DNA of 64,000 bases from Azoarcus sp. (GCA_030656215.1 JAUSOD010000076.1:1-64000), one strand, 5' to 3'; shown: positions 51,186 through 60,705, numbered from the stretch's first letter. The notes: a model not told the origin generated them from the letters alone. A program made the numbers and translations.

Positions 51186-51836
51186 ATGCCCTCACCCCCG
51201 CTCAGCGGAAAACGCATCCTGATCGCCGACGACCACGCTGTCGTGCGCATGGGTTTCCGCCTCCTGCTCGAGGGTGCAGGCGCTATCGTGGTGGCCGAGG
51301 CCGACAGCGGTGAGGCCGCACTCAGCCTTTACGCCGAGCATCGGCCCGATGCGCTGTTGATGGATGTATCGATGCCTGGCATCGGCGGGCTGGGCGCACT
51401 CGAAAGACTCGTCGCCCGCAGCCCCAAGGCCCGCGTATTGATGCTCTCCGCGCACGAAGACCTGCAGATTCCCAGTCGCGCGCTCAAGGCTGGCGCAACC
51501 GGCTACCTGTCCAAACGCGCCGAGCCGAGCGAACTGGTGCGCGCACTCGCGCAGGTCGCCTGTGGCCTGCGCTATATCGACCCGGACCTTGCGCCACAGT
51601 TAGCGCTGGCCCAACTGGGCGGCGCAGCGGATCCAACCGAAGTCCTCACCGAGAAGGAATTCGCCGTTTTCCTGGAGATCGCCCGGGGCCGCTCGATCAG
51701 CGACGTCGCTGCCAGTCACCACCTGAGCCCGAACACCGTGGGCACCCACCTCTACCATATCAAGCAGAAACTCGACGCATCCAATGCCGCTGAACTCGCG
51801 CTGATCGCGGTGCGCGCCGGCCTGATCGAAATCTGA
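51186..51836 (+). CDS. NarL/FixJ-family response regulator
   Basis: A 216-residue two-domain regulator. The receiver has RILIADDHAVVRMGFRLLLE (acidic pair), LLMDVSMPGIGGLG (phosphoacceptor Asp), VLMLSAHED (Ser/Thr switch) and GYLSKRAEP (Lys). The LuxR-type HTH is LTEKEFAVFLEIARGRSISD with VAASHHLSPNTVGTHLYHIK. No histidine kinase is in the window. It is divergent from the RFAP-synthase operon. A LuxR-type regulator (MxaB) is known to act in methanol regulation in methylobacteria, so a role in C1 control is possible. The ATG at 51186 starts just before the receiver. Confidence 0.88.
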   Translation: MPSPPLSGKRILIADDHAVVRMGFRLLLEGAGAIVVAEADSGEAALSLYAEHRPDALLMDVSMPGIGGLGALERLVARSPKARVLMLSAHEDLQIPSRALKAGATGYLSKRAEPSELVRALAQVACGLRYIDPDLAPQLALAQLGGAADPTEVLTEKEFAVFLEIARGRSISDVAASHHLSPNTVGTHLYHIKQKLDASNAAELALIAVRAGLIEI

Positions 51837-51907
51837 AGCGCGCCGATTTCGGGCGGCTTCGGCAACTTGCCATGACTCGCCAGCACGAGATCGAGCTTGG
51901 CCAAAAA

Positions 51908-51929
51908 GGGAAATTTGGGTATATTTCCC
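51908..51929. promoter_or_regulatory. inverted repeat upstream of the antitoxin gene
   Basis: GGGAAAT and ATTTCCC are perfect 7-bp arms around an 8-bp spacer, 25 bp before the antitoxin ATG. An AT-rich segment (GGTATATTT) overlaps it and may be the -10 region. This is the expected position for autoregulatory antitoxin binding. Confidence 0.5.
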
Positions 51930-51953
51930 CCATTCCCTCGCGGAGCATCGAAT

Positions 51954-52304
51954 ATGGCTCAATCCCTCAAGCTGGGTGCGGTCGCTAGCCTTTCCCATAC
52001 CCCGGCTTCGGACGTCAAGCGGCTCGGCTGGCGTGGCGTGATGAAGGCGGTGGGCAGCAAGGGCAAGATCGTCGTCACCAACCATAACGAACCCGAGGCG
52101 GTGATCCTGTCGATCGCCGAGTACACAGCGCTCGCCGACGCCCTGGCCGCACCGGATGACAGCCAGGCGCTGGATGCACTGCGCCATCGCTTCGACGAGC
52201 GCCTTGCCTCCTTGCAGACCGACGACGCCAGTGACCGGCTACGCGCACTGATTCGCGCTCCCGCCAAGTTGAAAGGCAGAATCAAGGCCGGTAGCAGCTG
52301 TTGA
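51954..52304 (+). CDS. Phd/YefM-type antitoxin
   Basis: A 116-residue protein. LGWRGVMKAVGSKGKIVVTN followed by HNEPEAVILSIAEYTALADA is the Phd/YefM DNA-binding fold, and a helical, acidic C-terminal part (SQALDALRHRFDERLASLQT) is the expected toxin-binding portion. The start at 51954 follows GGAG. It overlaps the downstream zeta-like gene (TGATG), which makes the two a coupled pair. Confidence 0.78.
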   Translation: MAQSLKLGAVASLSHTPASDVKRLGWRGVMKAVGSKGKIVVTNHNEPEAVILSIAEYTALADALAAPDDSQALDALRHRFDERLASLQTDDASDRLRALIRAPAKLKGRIKAGSSC

Positions 52305-52942
52305 TGCCGCGCCCGGTCGTCTTTGTGCTGGCAGGCGTCAACGGTGCCGGCAAGAGCTCGGTCGGCGGCTACCTGCTGGAGCAGGCCGGACTGAGCTGGT
52401 TCAACCCTGACCACTACGCCCGAGAGTTGCTCGCGGTGACAGGCTATTCGCAGGCCGAAGCCAATGCCGACGCCTGGCAGGAAGGCATGCGCCGCCTGGA
52501 CACTGCCCTGACCAAAAGGCGGGCGTACGCCTTCGAAACCACCCTGGGCGGCAAGGCGGTGCCCGCACGACTGAAGGCAGCGGCTGCAACCCATGACCTG
52601 ATCGTCTGGTTCTGCGGCCTGGCCTCGCCCGAGCTGCACCTCGCCCGGGTCAGGGCGCGCGTTGCCGCGGGCGGTCACGACATTGCGGAAGCCAGGATCC
52701 GCGAACGCTGGGTGAACTCGCGTGCGAACCTGATCTCACTGATGCCCCACCTCGCCGCCCTGCGCGTGTTCGACAACAGCGCCGAGGCCGCACCCGACGG
52801 CACGATACCCGATCCTTTGCCGGTGCTGGAGATGGCGGAAGCTCGCACCCTGTGGCCCACCGACCCGGAAGACTTGCGCCATACCCCTGACTGGGCCAAG
52901 CCGCTGGTCGAGGCGGCTCTGTCTCTGGCGCCATCGAACTGA
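52304..52942 (+). CDS. zeta-toxin-family kinase
   Basis: A 212-residue P-loop protein: Walker A LAGVNGAGKSSVGGYLLEQA, WFNPDHYARELLAVTGYSQA with the substrate-side Asp, AWQEGMRRLDTALTKRRAYA and FETTLGGKAV with the Glu of the catalytic region, then LIVWFCGLASPELHLARVRA and HDIAEARIRERWVNSR, the R-x-R helix typical of zeta kinases. Zeta toxins phosphorylate UDP-N-acetylglucosamine. The partner is a Phd-type antitoxin instead of the classic epsilon, as seen in other chromosomal pairs. Intact motifs suggest activity. Confidence 0.82.
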   Translation: MPRPVVFVLAGVNGAGKSSVGGYLLEQAGLSWFNPDHYARELLAVTGYSQAEANADAWQEGMRRLDTALTKRRAYAFETTLGGKAVPARLKAAAATHDLIVWFCGLASPELHLARVRARVAAGGHDIAEARIRERWVNSRANLISLMPHLAALRVFDNSAEAAPDGTIPDPLPVLEMAEARTLWPTDPEDLRHTPDWAKPLVEAALSLAPSN

Positions 52943-53027
52943 AGCGGCAAGCCCTCCGCAGCTTGCCACCCACAGTACAGATTAACGGGAAACTCAAGGA
53001 TTTCTGACCCCATTGATCCACCATTGA

Positions 53028-53783
53028 TCATCCACTCGATGGACCGAGGACGTGTTTAGGATCGTGCTTGGGGATGTCCAGGATCAGCCGGTCATATTCG
53101 GACTTGACCACCACGTAGCATTCACACACAACCTTCTCCAGCCCCGGGCGATCGATCAGGGAGATGCGGCCACGGGTGTAGCGGATCAGCCCTGCGCGCT
53201 GGAGCTTGCCCGCCGCCTGCGAAACCGCCTCGCGCCGTACCCCGAGCATGTCGCCGATCAGCTCGTGGGTCATGATCAGGGTGTGGGTGGTGACGCGGTC
53301 GAAGGTGATCAGCAGCCAGCGGCACAACTGCTCTTCGGTTGAATGGTGCTTGTTGCACACTGCGGTCTGGGCCATCTGGCTGGTCAGGGCCTGGGTGTAG
53401 CGCAGCAGGATGCGCAGCACCGGCCCGGCGCGATTGAACTCCTTGTTCAGCAGCCCGGCCTTGAGTCGATAGCCGTATCCAGCACATTGCACGACCGCGT
53501 GATTGGGCGTGGTTTCACCGCCCATGAACAAGGCGATGCCGAGTACGCCTTCGTTGCCGACCACGGCAATTTCGGCAGAGGCCCCGCTTTCGAGCACATA
53601 AAGCAGCGAAACCACTGCGGTGGTCGGGAAATAGACGTGCTTGAGGCGGCCATGAGACTCGTAAAGGGTGTCACCAAGCACCATCTCGACCAGTTCGAGA
53701 TTGGGCAACAATCGATCGAACTCGGCTTTGGGCAGGCATGAAAGCAGGTGGTTCTGGGTGGGGTCGTGATGCGGCTTGTTCAT
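53028..53783 (-). CDS. Crp/Fnr-family transcriptional regulator
   Basis: A 251-residue regulator with a cyclic-nucleotide-binding-like barrel (LGDTLYESHGRLKHVYFPTT, GASAEIAVVGNEGVLGIALF) and a Crp-type HTH (IGDMLGVRREAVSQAAGKLQ, RAGLIRYTRGRISLIDRPGL). The cNMP phosphate pocket is not evident and no Fnr Cys cluster is visible, so the signal is unknown. The start at 53783 (MNKPHHDP) begins the family. A perfect 14-bp palindrome lies 29 bp upstream, probably its own operator. Confidence 0.85.
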   Translation of the reverse strand: MNKPHHDPTQNHLLSCLPKAEFDRLLPNLELVEMVLGDTLYESHGRLKHVYFPTTAVVSLLYVLESGASAEIAVVGNEGVLGIALFMGGETTPNHAVVQCAGYGYRLKAGLLNKEFNRAGPVLRILLRYTQALTSQMAQTAVCNKHHSTEEQLCRWLLITFDRVTTHTLIMTHELIGDMLGVRREAVSQAAGKLQRAGLIRYTRGRISLIDRPGLEKVVCECYVVVKSEYDRLILDIPKHDPKHVLGPSSG

Positions 53784-53811
53784 CCGCGGGCTCCGTTTAT
53801 TCAGTGAAATA

Positions 53812-53825
53812 GTGGCAGCTGCCAC
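53812..53825. promoter_or_regulatory. perfect palindrome GTGGCAGCTGCCAC, likely autoregulatory operator
   Basis: A 14-bp perfect dyad 29 bp upstream of the Crp/Fnr-type gene. Its spacing fits a homodimer site overlapping the promoter. Confidence 0.55.
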
Positions 53826-54005
53826 CGTTTTTCCAGCGCGTTATGCTTGGAATGGCGCGCGAGCGTGCACTAATCCGCCCCGCCGGTCTGTGCGCTAGCG
53901 TACGGACAAACGAATTGAGATCCGGTAACAGGGCTATCGCTGGAACGGCGTGAGCGTCAGGATGCGGAATCCGGTGCCGGTGGAAACCTGCCGGGTTTGG
54001 TTTTA

Positions 54006-56036
54006 TCAGGCGATCAGAAGGGCTCGCGCCCTTTCCGCCGTGCCCAGGAACTGTTGCTCGAATTCTGCGGCCGGCAGCGGACGGCTGTAGTGATATCCCT
54101 GACAAAGCTCACACCCTGCCGCCCGGAGCCAGTTGAACTGCTCGATGGTTTCCACGCCTTCGGCCACGACCTCGTAGCCTAACCGGTGGGCGAGCGCGAT
54201 CATGGCACTGACGATGGCCGTCCCACCGCGTGCGCCGCGCGTGGTGGGCGCAGCAGTGAGGTTGGCAACGAAGGTCTTATCGATCTTGAGGCTGTCGAAC
54301 TCGAGCAGCTGCAGGTAGGAAAGCGAGGAATACCCGGTCCCGAAATCATCGAGCGCGATGCGACACCCAGCTTCGCGCAGCGCATTCAATGCGTGCAAGG
54401 CGGTACCCTCAGGGCTCAGCAGCACCGACTCGGTAACCTCCAGCTCGATGCAGCCTGCCCTGACGCCATGACGCGCAATGGCCGCAAGGACGTCCATCTC
54501 GACGGCATGGCGGGGAAACTGACGGGTGGACAGATTGATCGACACCCGCAGCGCATCCGGATAAGCCGATGTCCACTGCGCAAGCTGGCCGATTGCGGAC
54601 TCGATAACCCAGTGGCCAAGCGGCACGATCAGTCCGGTCTCCTCGGCCAGGGCGATGAACTGGTCCGGGCGGATCATCCGCTCGCCGTCCTGCCACCGAA
54701 CCAACGCCTCTGCGCCGACCAGAGTTCCGTCGCTGAATCGGCACTGCGGCTGAAAATGAAGAACCAGGTCGCCGTTCTCGATCGCACCCCTGAGCCGGCT
54801 CTCCATCGTGGCCCGGCTGCTTACCCGCTCGCGCATTGCGTTCTCGAAGAAGCAGACCTCATTGCCGCCAAGTGCTTTCGCCGCATACATCGCCATGTCG
54901 GCGCACCCGAGCAAACTGTCGGCATCCTGGCCGTCACCCGGGAAAAGCGCCACCCCGATGCTGGCGGTGATCCGGATATCGGTTCCTTCGATGGTGGCAG
55001 GGGCGGAAATCAGCTCGAGCAGCCGTTGCGCCACCGAGGCCGCCTCGGCACGACTGGTCAGCCCGGTCAGTATCACCACCAATTCATCCCCGCCGTGGCG
55101 CAACAACAGATCGTAGGCGCGCAGGACATGAGGCAGGCGCTGCGTGATCGCCACCAGCAGGGCGTCGCCAAAGAGGTGGCCGCGCGCGTCATTGACGTTC
55201 TTGAACCGATCGAGATCGATGAAGATCACCCCGATCTGATGGGCATTACGCTCCGCCTCGGCAATCGCGGCCGGGAGGCTTTCCATCAGACTGCGACGAT
55301 TCGGCAGCCCGGTCAGCTGATCGTTGAGTGCCAGGTCGCGGATCTGCTGCTCACGCTGGATGCGGTCGGTGATGTCCGACACCGAGCCGGCCATCTGGGT
55401 GGCGACACCCTTTCGGTTTCTCAGTGCGATGCCGCGTGCGGCGAGCCAGCGATATTCGCCGGTGACCGCCATGACCCTGTATTCGCAGTAGAAATGATCG
55501 GTCAGCCCCTTCAGGTGGGTGGCCACCGCCAGATTGTAGTGCGCCCGGTCATCCGGATGAACGATCTCGAGCCAGGCGTGCGTATCGCGCAGAAAGTTGT
55601 CTGAATAGCCGAGGATGGCCAGCAGCCGCTGCCCGACCTTGAGCTCCTTGGTAAGCGGATTCCACTCGAAGATGCCATCGTGCGCACCCGCCATCAGCAG
55701 CGCCTGGGCGCGCAGCGAGCGGCGCATCGTGAGCAGGGCCAGTACTGTGAGCGACAAGGCGCCCGCCAGCACACCGATCGCGAGGGCAATTCCGCCGCCA
55801 AGGCCATTTCCGCTCGCGAACATGCTCAGGCCAAAGGCAAGCCCCGCAGCAAGGCAGAGACTGGCCAGCACGATACAGTGCGAACGAAGGCCGAAGCTCT
55901 CAAGCCAGGACGCGAATCTGTTGCGGACATGAATCAAACGATCGACCTCTGGTTTCTGTTGCAACGAGGGCAGTCGAAGCCCCAACGCTGGCGCGGGACG
56001 ATCTTGGCCCGAGTATTTCATAAGACTTAGTCGCAC
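54006..56036 (-). CDS. PAS-GGDEF-EAL c-di-GMP turnover protein
   Basis: A 676-residue membrane protein. Two hydrophobic helices (about 54-75 and 80-103) precede a PAS domain (about 115-235: [33 protein letters not shown]). The GGDEF domain (about 245-400) has [20 protein letters not shown] and [11 protein letters not shown], so the final F of the motif is L. The EAL domain (about 415-660) has [31 protein letters not shown] and VVAEGVET with the usual catalytic residues. It is probably a phosphodiesterase, possibly bifunctional. Possible source of the signal read by the riboswitch at 7055-7142, which is inference. Confidence 0.9.
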   Translation of the reverse strand: MRLSLMKYSGQDRPAPALGLRLPSLQQKPEVDRLIHVRNRFASWLESFGLRSHCIVLASLCLAAGLAFGLSMFASGNGLGGGIALAIGVLAGALSLTVLALLTMRRSLRAQALLMAGAHDGIFEWNPLTKELKVGQRLLAILGYSDNFLRDTHAWLEIVHPDDRAHYNLAVATHLKGLTDHFYCEYRVMAVTGEYRWLAARGIALRNRKGVATQMAGSVSDITDRIQREQQIRDLALNDQLTGLPNRRSLMESLPAAIAEAERNAHQIGVIFIDLDRFKNVNDARGHLFGDALLVAITQRLPHVLRAYDLLLRHGGDELVVILTGLTSRAEAASVAQRLLELISAPATIEGTDIRITASIGVALFPGDGQDADSLLGCADMAMYAAKALGGNEVCFFENAMRERVSSRATMESRLRGAIENGDLVLHFQPQCRFSDGTLVGAEALVRWQDGERMIRPDQFIALAEETGLIVPLGHWVIESAIGQLAQWTSAYPDALRVSINLSTRQFPRHAVEMDVLAAIARHGVRAGCIELEVTESVLLSPEGTALHALNALREAGCRIALDDFGTGYSSLSYLQLLEFDSLKIDKTFVANLTAAPTTRGARGGTAIVSAMIALAHRLGYEVVAEGVETIEQFNWLRAAGCELCQGYHYSRPLPAAEFEQQFLGTAERARALLIA

Positions 56037-56295
56037 GCAAAAGCAGGCGCTTCGGGAGGTTCAGCAGCGGATTCCAGATGCGCGATGCCGAAGCGCAACT
56101 CCCCCGCTTGGGATGCGAGTTTGCCTGCAGTTTCGCTTGAGGCAAGCGATGGCCGGAACTGATTCAGGATACCGGGGAGGCTGATCAACCCAAGTGTCTC
56201 CGGCGTGCGCATCGCCCTCCTCCGTGATACAACACAACACCTCGACGCCCGCGTCCCGAGCGGACGCAGACGAGAACCCGGACAGGAGGTGCCCG

Positions 56296-57210
56296 ATGAG
56301 CAATCTGACTCGGAAAGTGGAACAGGACTGCGCGGCGGAGCAAGGCTGCGATGCAATCGAACTGATCATCCAGCCCCGCGACAAGGACCTTGGTGGCTTC
56401 TCGGTGCGGCGGACGCTGCCGACCGCACAGCGCAAGATGGTCGGACCCTGGATCTTCTTCGATCACATGGGGCCGGCGGAATTTCCCCCCGGCGAGGGGA
56501 TCAAGGTACGACCACATCCACACATCAATCTGGCGACCGTCACCTATCTGTTCGAAGGCGAGATCCTGCATCGCGATTCGCTCGGCAGCCTGCAGGCCAT
56601 CCGGCCGGGCGACATCAACCTGATGGTGGCCGGCAGCGGCATCGTCCATTCGGAGCGCGAGCGCCCGGAGTGGACCGCCACTGCACACCGCCTGCACGGC
56701 CTGCAGCTGTGGCTGGCCTTGCCGGAGAAGGATGAGGAAGTCGATCCCGCCTTCCATCACTATCCCGCGGCGGACATTCCCGCGGTGACCGTGGAGGGCG
56801 TGCCGGTGCGGGTGATGATGGGCACCGCTTACGGGGTCAGCTCGCCGGTGCGGGCCTTTGCCGAAACGCTCTACGTCGAAGCCCATCTGCACCCGGGCCA
56901 GACCCTTGCCCTGCCCGCTGCCCAGGAGCGGGCGGTGTACGTGGCTCAGGGCAGCCTGAAGGCACGGGACACTGTGATTCCGCAGCATGCGATGGCCGTG
57001 TTTGCCGATGTGGAGGGCGTGGTGCTGGAGGCGACCGAGGAATCGCGCATCGCGATCATCGGGGGCGAGCGCCTCGGCAAGCGCTTCATCGACTGGAACT
57101 TCGTCTCCAGCCGCCAGGAGCGCATCGAGCAGGCCAGGCGCGACTGGAAGGAAGGACGCTTTCCCAAGGTACCTGGCGACGAGATCGAGTTCATTCCCCT
57201 GGCCGATTAG
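56296..57210 (+). CDS. pirin-family bicupin protein
   Basis: A 304-residue pirin: GGFSVRRTLPTAQRKMVGPW, IFFDHMGPAEFPPGEGIKVR, PHPHINLATVTYLFEGEILH with the metal His pair, SGIVHSERERPE and LHGLQLWLALPEKDEEVDPA. Metal-binding cupins of this group include quercetinases; the physiological role in bacteria varies. AGGAGGT 7 bp upstream decides the ATG at 56296. It is 14 bp upstream of the membrane-protein gene at 57225. Confidence 0.9.
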   Translation: MSNLTRKVEQDCAAEQGCDAIELIIQPRDKDLGGFSVRRTLPTAQRKMVGPWIFFDHMGPAEFPPGEGIKVRPHPHINLATVTYLFEGEILHRDSLGSLQAIRPGDINLMVAGSGIVHSERERPEWTATAHRLHGLQLWLALPEKDEEVDPAFHHYPAADIPAVTVEGVPVRVMMGTAYGVSSPVRAFAETLYVEAHLHPGQTLALPAAQERAVYVAQGSLKARDTVIPQHAMAVFADVEGVVLEATEESRIAIIGGERLGKRFIDWNFVSSRQERIEQARRDWKEGRFPKVPGDEIEFIPLAD

Positions 57211-57224
57211 GCTGGGGACGAAGT

Positions 57225-58205
57225 ATGAACCAACCGATTCAGTCAGCCCGGCGGCGCACGACATGGACCGAGGCCCTTGTAATCACCGTGCTTACCGCCG
57301 GCCTCGCGCTGGTGCCGGCATCCCTCCTGATCGGCTTGCTGCATCTGCTCGGCCTGCAATCCCCGGCGCAGTGGCCAGGCTTGGTGGTGCTGACCGGCAT
57401 GCTGTTTGCGCTTGGGCTGATTCCCGCACGCCGCGTCGGTCCGGCGCTGATCGCGCGCTACGACGGCGACGTGATGCGCGTGGAGGCGCCGACAAGCACG
57501 GCGGCCATTCGTCCGGAGAACATTGAACCAAGGGCCACTGACCCGGCGACTACTGACCTGCAGACCCTTGCCCCGGGCGACAGTCACTCGCAAGCGGACT
57601 GGCATCGCTTGCAGGCCTGGTGCTTCGCCGGTGCGGGCTCGGGCCGCAGCCCGCTGTGGCAGCCATGGGTGGCGCCGCAGGTGGAGCAGCGCTTTACGGT
57701 TGGATCGTTTGCGGGCGGGATGGCCGCGCACGACACCGGCTTGATCGAGCGTTTTTCCAGGTATCTGGATGGCAGCACCCAACTCGACACCGCCGGCGGC
57801 GGCCTTGCCCGCCTGCTACTGCGCCTGCGCGTCAAACGCAACGACTGCATGTGGTGGCGCGAACGCCAGGCCACCGATCCGTGGGACTGCGGCTACCTGG
57901 CGCCGCAGCCGGCGACGCTGCAACACCTGCGCCACTTTCGACCGCGGCGTGCCACCCTGCTCCTTGCCCACGAATTGCCCGCCACGGACCTTGCCGCCTG
58001 CATCGCCACGCTCAACGCCAACTGCCACGACTTTCATCACCCGGTGCGACTGCTGGTGCTCGGCTCCGCCGCCCCCGGCAATCCCGATGTTGCGCCTCTT
58101 GATGTCGATCCTGTATCAGCGCGATCGCCAGACCGAGTCTCGGGCAACGGATTGGCCTCCCACGATGATTGGCACTCGATCACACCGCGTCAGGAAACAC
58201 CATGA
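57225..58205 (+). CDS. hypothetical membrane protein
   Basis: A 326-residue protein with two N-terminal membrane helices (about 18-42 and 50-66: ALVITVLTAGLALVPASLLI, WPGLVVLTGMLFALGLIPA). A soluble domain rich in Trp and Arg follows, with AWCFAGAGSGRSPLWQPWVA, RVKRNDCMWWRERQATDPWD and PRRATLLLAHELPATDLAAC. The order of strands and helices hints at an alpha/beta fold, but I recognise no family. Its stop overlaps the nudC start (ATGA), so the two are co-translated. Confidence 0.6.
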   Translation: MNQPIQSARRRTTWTEALVITVLTAGLALVPASLLIGLLHLLGLQSPAQWPGLVVLTGMLFALGLIPARRVGPALIARYDGDVMRVEAPTSTAAIRPENIEPRATDPATTDLQTLAPGDSHSQADWHRLQAWCFAGAGSGRSPLWQPWVAPQVEQRFTVGSFAGGMAAHDTGLIERFSRYLDGSTQLDTAGGGLARLLLRLRVKRNDCMWWRERQATDPWDCGYLAPQPATLQHLRHFRPRRATLLLAHELPATDLAACIATLNANCHDFHHPVRLLVLGSAAPGNPDVAPLDVDPVSARSPDRVSGNGLASHDDWHSITPRQETP

Positions 58206-58990
58206 GCCCCCCTGCCTACTGGATTCTGCGTTTCGAGCAACGCCTGCTGACGACAATGGCCGATCACGCCGGCTCGATCTTTCCGTCGGGCTTGGCGGCC
58301 GACTTCGGCAATCCCGAAAACGTGCTTCCCGTGGGTCGGTTGCAGGGGCGTCCCTGCTACGCCGCAGACCTCGACCGGCTCCCCGACATCCCGTCGTGCG
58401 CAGCCACGCCTTTACGCTCCATCTTCCAACTGGCCGGTGCCGAGACCTTTGCCCTGGCCGGGCGCGCAGCCCAGTTGCTGGACTGGCAGCAGCAGCACCG
58501 TTTCTGCGGCCGGTGCGGAACCGGAACGGTCATGAAATCCGGCGAGCACGCGATGCAATGCCCCTGCTGCGGGCTCGTCACTTATCCGCGCATCTCGCCT
58601 GCGGTCATGGTCCTGGTGCGCGATGGCGACAAGTTGCTGTTGGCGCGCAGCCCGCACTTCAAGCCAGGCGTGTTCAGCGCCCTGGCGGGCTTCGTCGAGC
58701 CCGGCGAAACGCTGGAGGAATGCGCCATCCGCGAGGTGCGCGAGGAAGTCGGCATCGAGATCGCCAGGCTGCGGTATTTCCACAGCCAGCCCTGGCCCTT
58801 CCCGAACTCGTTGATGATCGCCTTTTTTGCCGACTATGCCGGCGGAACGCTCACGCCGGATCAGCACGAGATCGAAGCCGCCGACTGGTTTGCGCTCGAC
58901 GCGCTGCCGCTGCTGCCGGAACCGATCAGCATTGCGCGGCGGCTGATCGATGCGGCCCGGTTCGGTGAGTTCGACGACCCCGCTGGATGA
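58202..58990 (+). CDS. nudC: NADH pyrophosphatase / NAD diphosphatase
   Basis: A 262-residue Nudix hydrolase. The Cys4 zinc ribbon is FCGRCGTGTV...MQCPCCGLVT, then YPRISPAVMVLV, and the Nudix box is GFVEPGETLEECAIREVREE followed by VGIE. The SQPWPFPNSLMIAF (SQPWPFPxS) signature is the diagnostic NudC array. It cleaves NAD(H) to NMN(H) and AMP and can remove NAD caps from RNA. The ATG at 58202 overlaps the upstream stop. Confidence 0.94.
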   Translation: MSPPAYWILRFEQRLLTTMADHAGSIFPSGLAADFGNPENVLPVGRLQGRPCYAADLDRLPDIPSCAATPLRSIFQLAGAETFALAGRAAQLLDWQQQHRFCGRCGTGTVMKSGEHAMQCPCCGLVTYPRISPAVMVLVRDGDKLLLARSPHFKPGVFSALAGFVEPGETLEECAIREVREEVGIEIARLRYFHSQPWPFPNSLMIAFFADYAGGTLTPDQHEIEAADWFALDALPLLPEPISIARRLIDAARFGEFDDPAG

Positions 58991-58999
58991 CCCCGAGCG

Positions 59000-59041
59000 A
59001 ATGCACGCGAACTAATGCACCCGAACTAATGCACCCGAACA
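59000..59041. repeat. three tandem 14-bp repeats after nudC
   Basis: AATGCAC[GC]CGAAC[TA] repeats at 59000, 59014 and 59028 lie 10 bp after the nudC stop. There is one substitution per copy. Confidence 0.7.
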
Positions 59042-59121
59042 AGTACCCCGGCGGCGAGCGAAAAATGCGTCTGAGCTATACTGCGGGCCTGGCTGGCGTT
59101 GCGCCGTACTCCTGATTTCAC

Positions 59122-59580
59122 ATGCAAGCACTGCAATTGAAGATTCCGCCTCCGGTGGTCGCAACACTGATCGCCACCGCAATGTGGATTGCCGCCCATG
59201 GTTTTTCCGGTGCGCCGTCCACATCTTTCGGGCTGACTTTCGGCGGTCCGGTCGCCCTGTTCGGCGGCGCCATCAGCGCTGCGGGGTCTTTCGCCTTCTG
59301 GCGCGCTCGCACCACCATCAATCCCCTACACCCGGAGAAATCTTCGCATCTGGTCACCTCGGGCGTTTTTCGGTATAGCCGAAATCCGATGTATCTGGGA
59401 CTGGTGATCACGCTATCGGGATGGGCCATTCACCTGCCATCGCAGCTACCCTTCCTTGGCCCCGCAGCCTTCGCACTGTATATCCACCACTTTCAGATCC
59501 TGCCCGAGGAACGCATCCTGCTGGCGCTGTTCGGCGCCGAGTATGAACGCTACCGGACCAGGGTTCGCCGCTGGTTCTGA
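59122..59580 (+). CDS. isoprenylcysteine carboxyl methyltransferase-like membrane protein
   Basis: A 152-residue membrane protein with four hydrophobic segments (about 12-27, 40-60, 92-107, 109-126). The SAM-binding end has SHLVTSGVFRYSRNPMYLGL and LPEERILLALFGAEYERYRT, matching the ICMT/PEMT-type group. In bacteria the substrates are mostly unknown. The start at 59122 fits the first helix. A terminator follows at 59635. Confidence 0.85.
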   Translation: MQALQLKIPPPVVATLIATAMWIAAHGFSGAPSTSFGLTFGGPVALFGGAISAAGSFAFWRARTTINPLHPEKSSHLVTSGVFRYSRNPMYLGLVITLSGWAIHLPSQLPFLGPAAFALYIHHFQILPEERILLALFGAEYERYRTRVRRWF

Positions 59581-59634
59581 GCCCGATCGCCGCCAGGCCG
59601 GTTGACCAACCTACCCGGGACACCACCAGGAACT

Positions 59635-59654
59635 CACCGCCTTGCGGTGTTTTT
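59635..59654 (+). terminator. intrinsic terminator
   Basis: CACCGC-CTT-GCGGTG followed by TTTTT, 55 bp after the stop of the methyltransferase-like gene and just before the end of the convergent threonine aldolase gene. Confidence 0.75.
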
Positions 59655-59660
59655 CGCCAC

Positions 59661-60686
59661 CTACACCGACAGCGCCCGAATGTCCTTGAGCAGCGCATCG
59701 ACGCTTTCCGGCCGGGTGTCCCACGCACACATGAAGCGCGCGCCGCCAGCGCCGATGAAGGTGTAATAGCGCCAGCCGCGCACGCGCAGGCCGTCGAGCA
59801 CCGCAGCCGGCAGGTTGGCGAACACGCCGTTGGCCTCCACCGGGAACAGCAGCTCGGCACCCGGAACGGACGCCAGCCCTGCCGCCAGGCGCTGCGCCAT
59901 GGCATTGGCGTGGCGGGCGTGGTGCAGCCAGGCATCATCCTCGAGGATGCCCAGCCAAGGCGCGGCGAGAAAACGCATCTTCGACGCGAGCTGGCCGGCC
60001 TGCTTGCAGCGCCAGGCAAAATCCTCGGACAGCCGGCGATCGAAGAACACCACCGCCTCGCCCATCGGCAAGCCCATCTTGGTGCCGCCAAAGCACAGCA
60101 CGTCCACCCCGGCGCGCCAGGTGATGTCGGCCGGCGAAACCCCGAGCGAGGCAACGGCATTGGCGAAACGGGCGCCGTCCATGTGCACCCGCAGCCCCTT
60201 GCCATGCGCCAGTTCGGCAATCGCCGCGACTTCGGACGGGTGGTAGAGCGTGCCGACCTCGGTGGCCTGGGTCAATGTGACCACGCGTGGCTTGGGGTAG
60301 TGGATGTCGCTGCGCCGGGCGATCACCTCGAGCACCCCGTCGGGCGTGAGCTTGCCGCCCACGCCGCGCGCGGGGAGCAGTTTGGAGCCGTTGGAGAAGA
60401 ACTCCGGCCCGCCGCATTCGTCGGTCGCGACGTGTGCCAGTTCGTGGCAGATCACGCTGTGGTAGCTCTGGCACAGCGAGGCCAGCGCGAGCGAGTTGGC
60501 CGCGGTGCCGTTGAAAACGAAATACACGTCGCAGTCGGTGGCGAACAGTTTGCGCAGGCGCTCGGACACGCGCCGCGTCCACTCGTCGTCGCCATAGGCC
60601 GGCGCGTGCCCTTCATTGGCACCCAGAAACGCGCGCAGCGCTTCCGGGCAGATGCCGGCGTAGTTGTCGCTGGCGAAATGCTGCAT
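59661..60686 (-). CDS. ltaE: low-specificity L-threonine aldolase
   Basis: A 341-residue fold-type I PLP enzyme. It begins FASDNYAGICPEALRAFLGA, with VFNGTAANSLALASLCQSYH, HVATDECGGPEFFSNGSKLL, RVHMDGARFANAVASLGVSP (Asp binding PLP) and CFGGTKMGLPMGEAVVFFD (Lys forming the Schiff base). It cleaves threonine or allo-threonine to glycine and acetaldehyde. It lies 19 bp downstream of sstT and likely belongs to a serine/threonine use operon with sdaA. Confidence 0.9.
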   Translation of the reverse strand: MQHFASDNYAGICPEALRAFLGANEGHAPAYGDDEWTRRVSERLRKLFATDCDVYFVFNGTAANSLALASLCQSYHSVICHELAHVATDECGGPEFFSNGSKLLPARGVGGKLTPDGVLEVIARRSDIHYPKPRVVTLTQATEVGTLYHPSEVAAIAELAHGKGLRVHMDGARFANAVASLGVSPADITWRAGVDVLCFGGTKMGLPMGEAVVFFDRRLSEDFAWRCKQAGQLASKMRFLAAPWLGILEDDAWLHHARHANAMAQRLAAGLASVPGAELLFPVEANGVFANLPAAVLDGLRVRGWRYYTFIGAGGARFMCAWDTRPESVDALLKDIRALSV

Positions 60687-60705
60687 GTCGATCTCCCTGT
60701 ACTCT

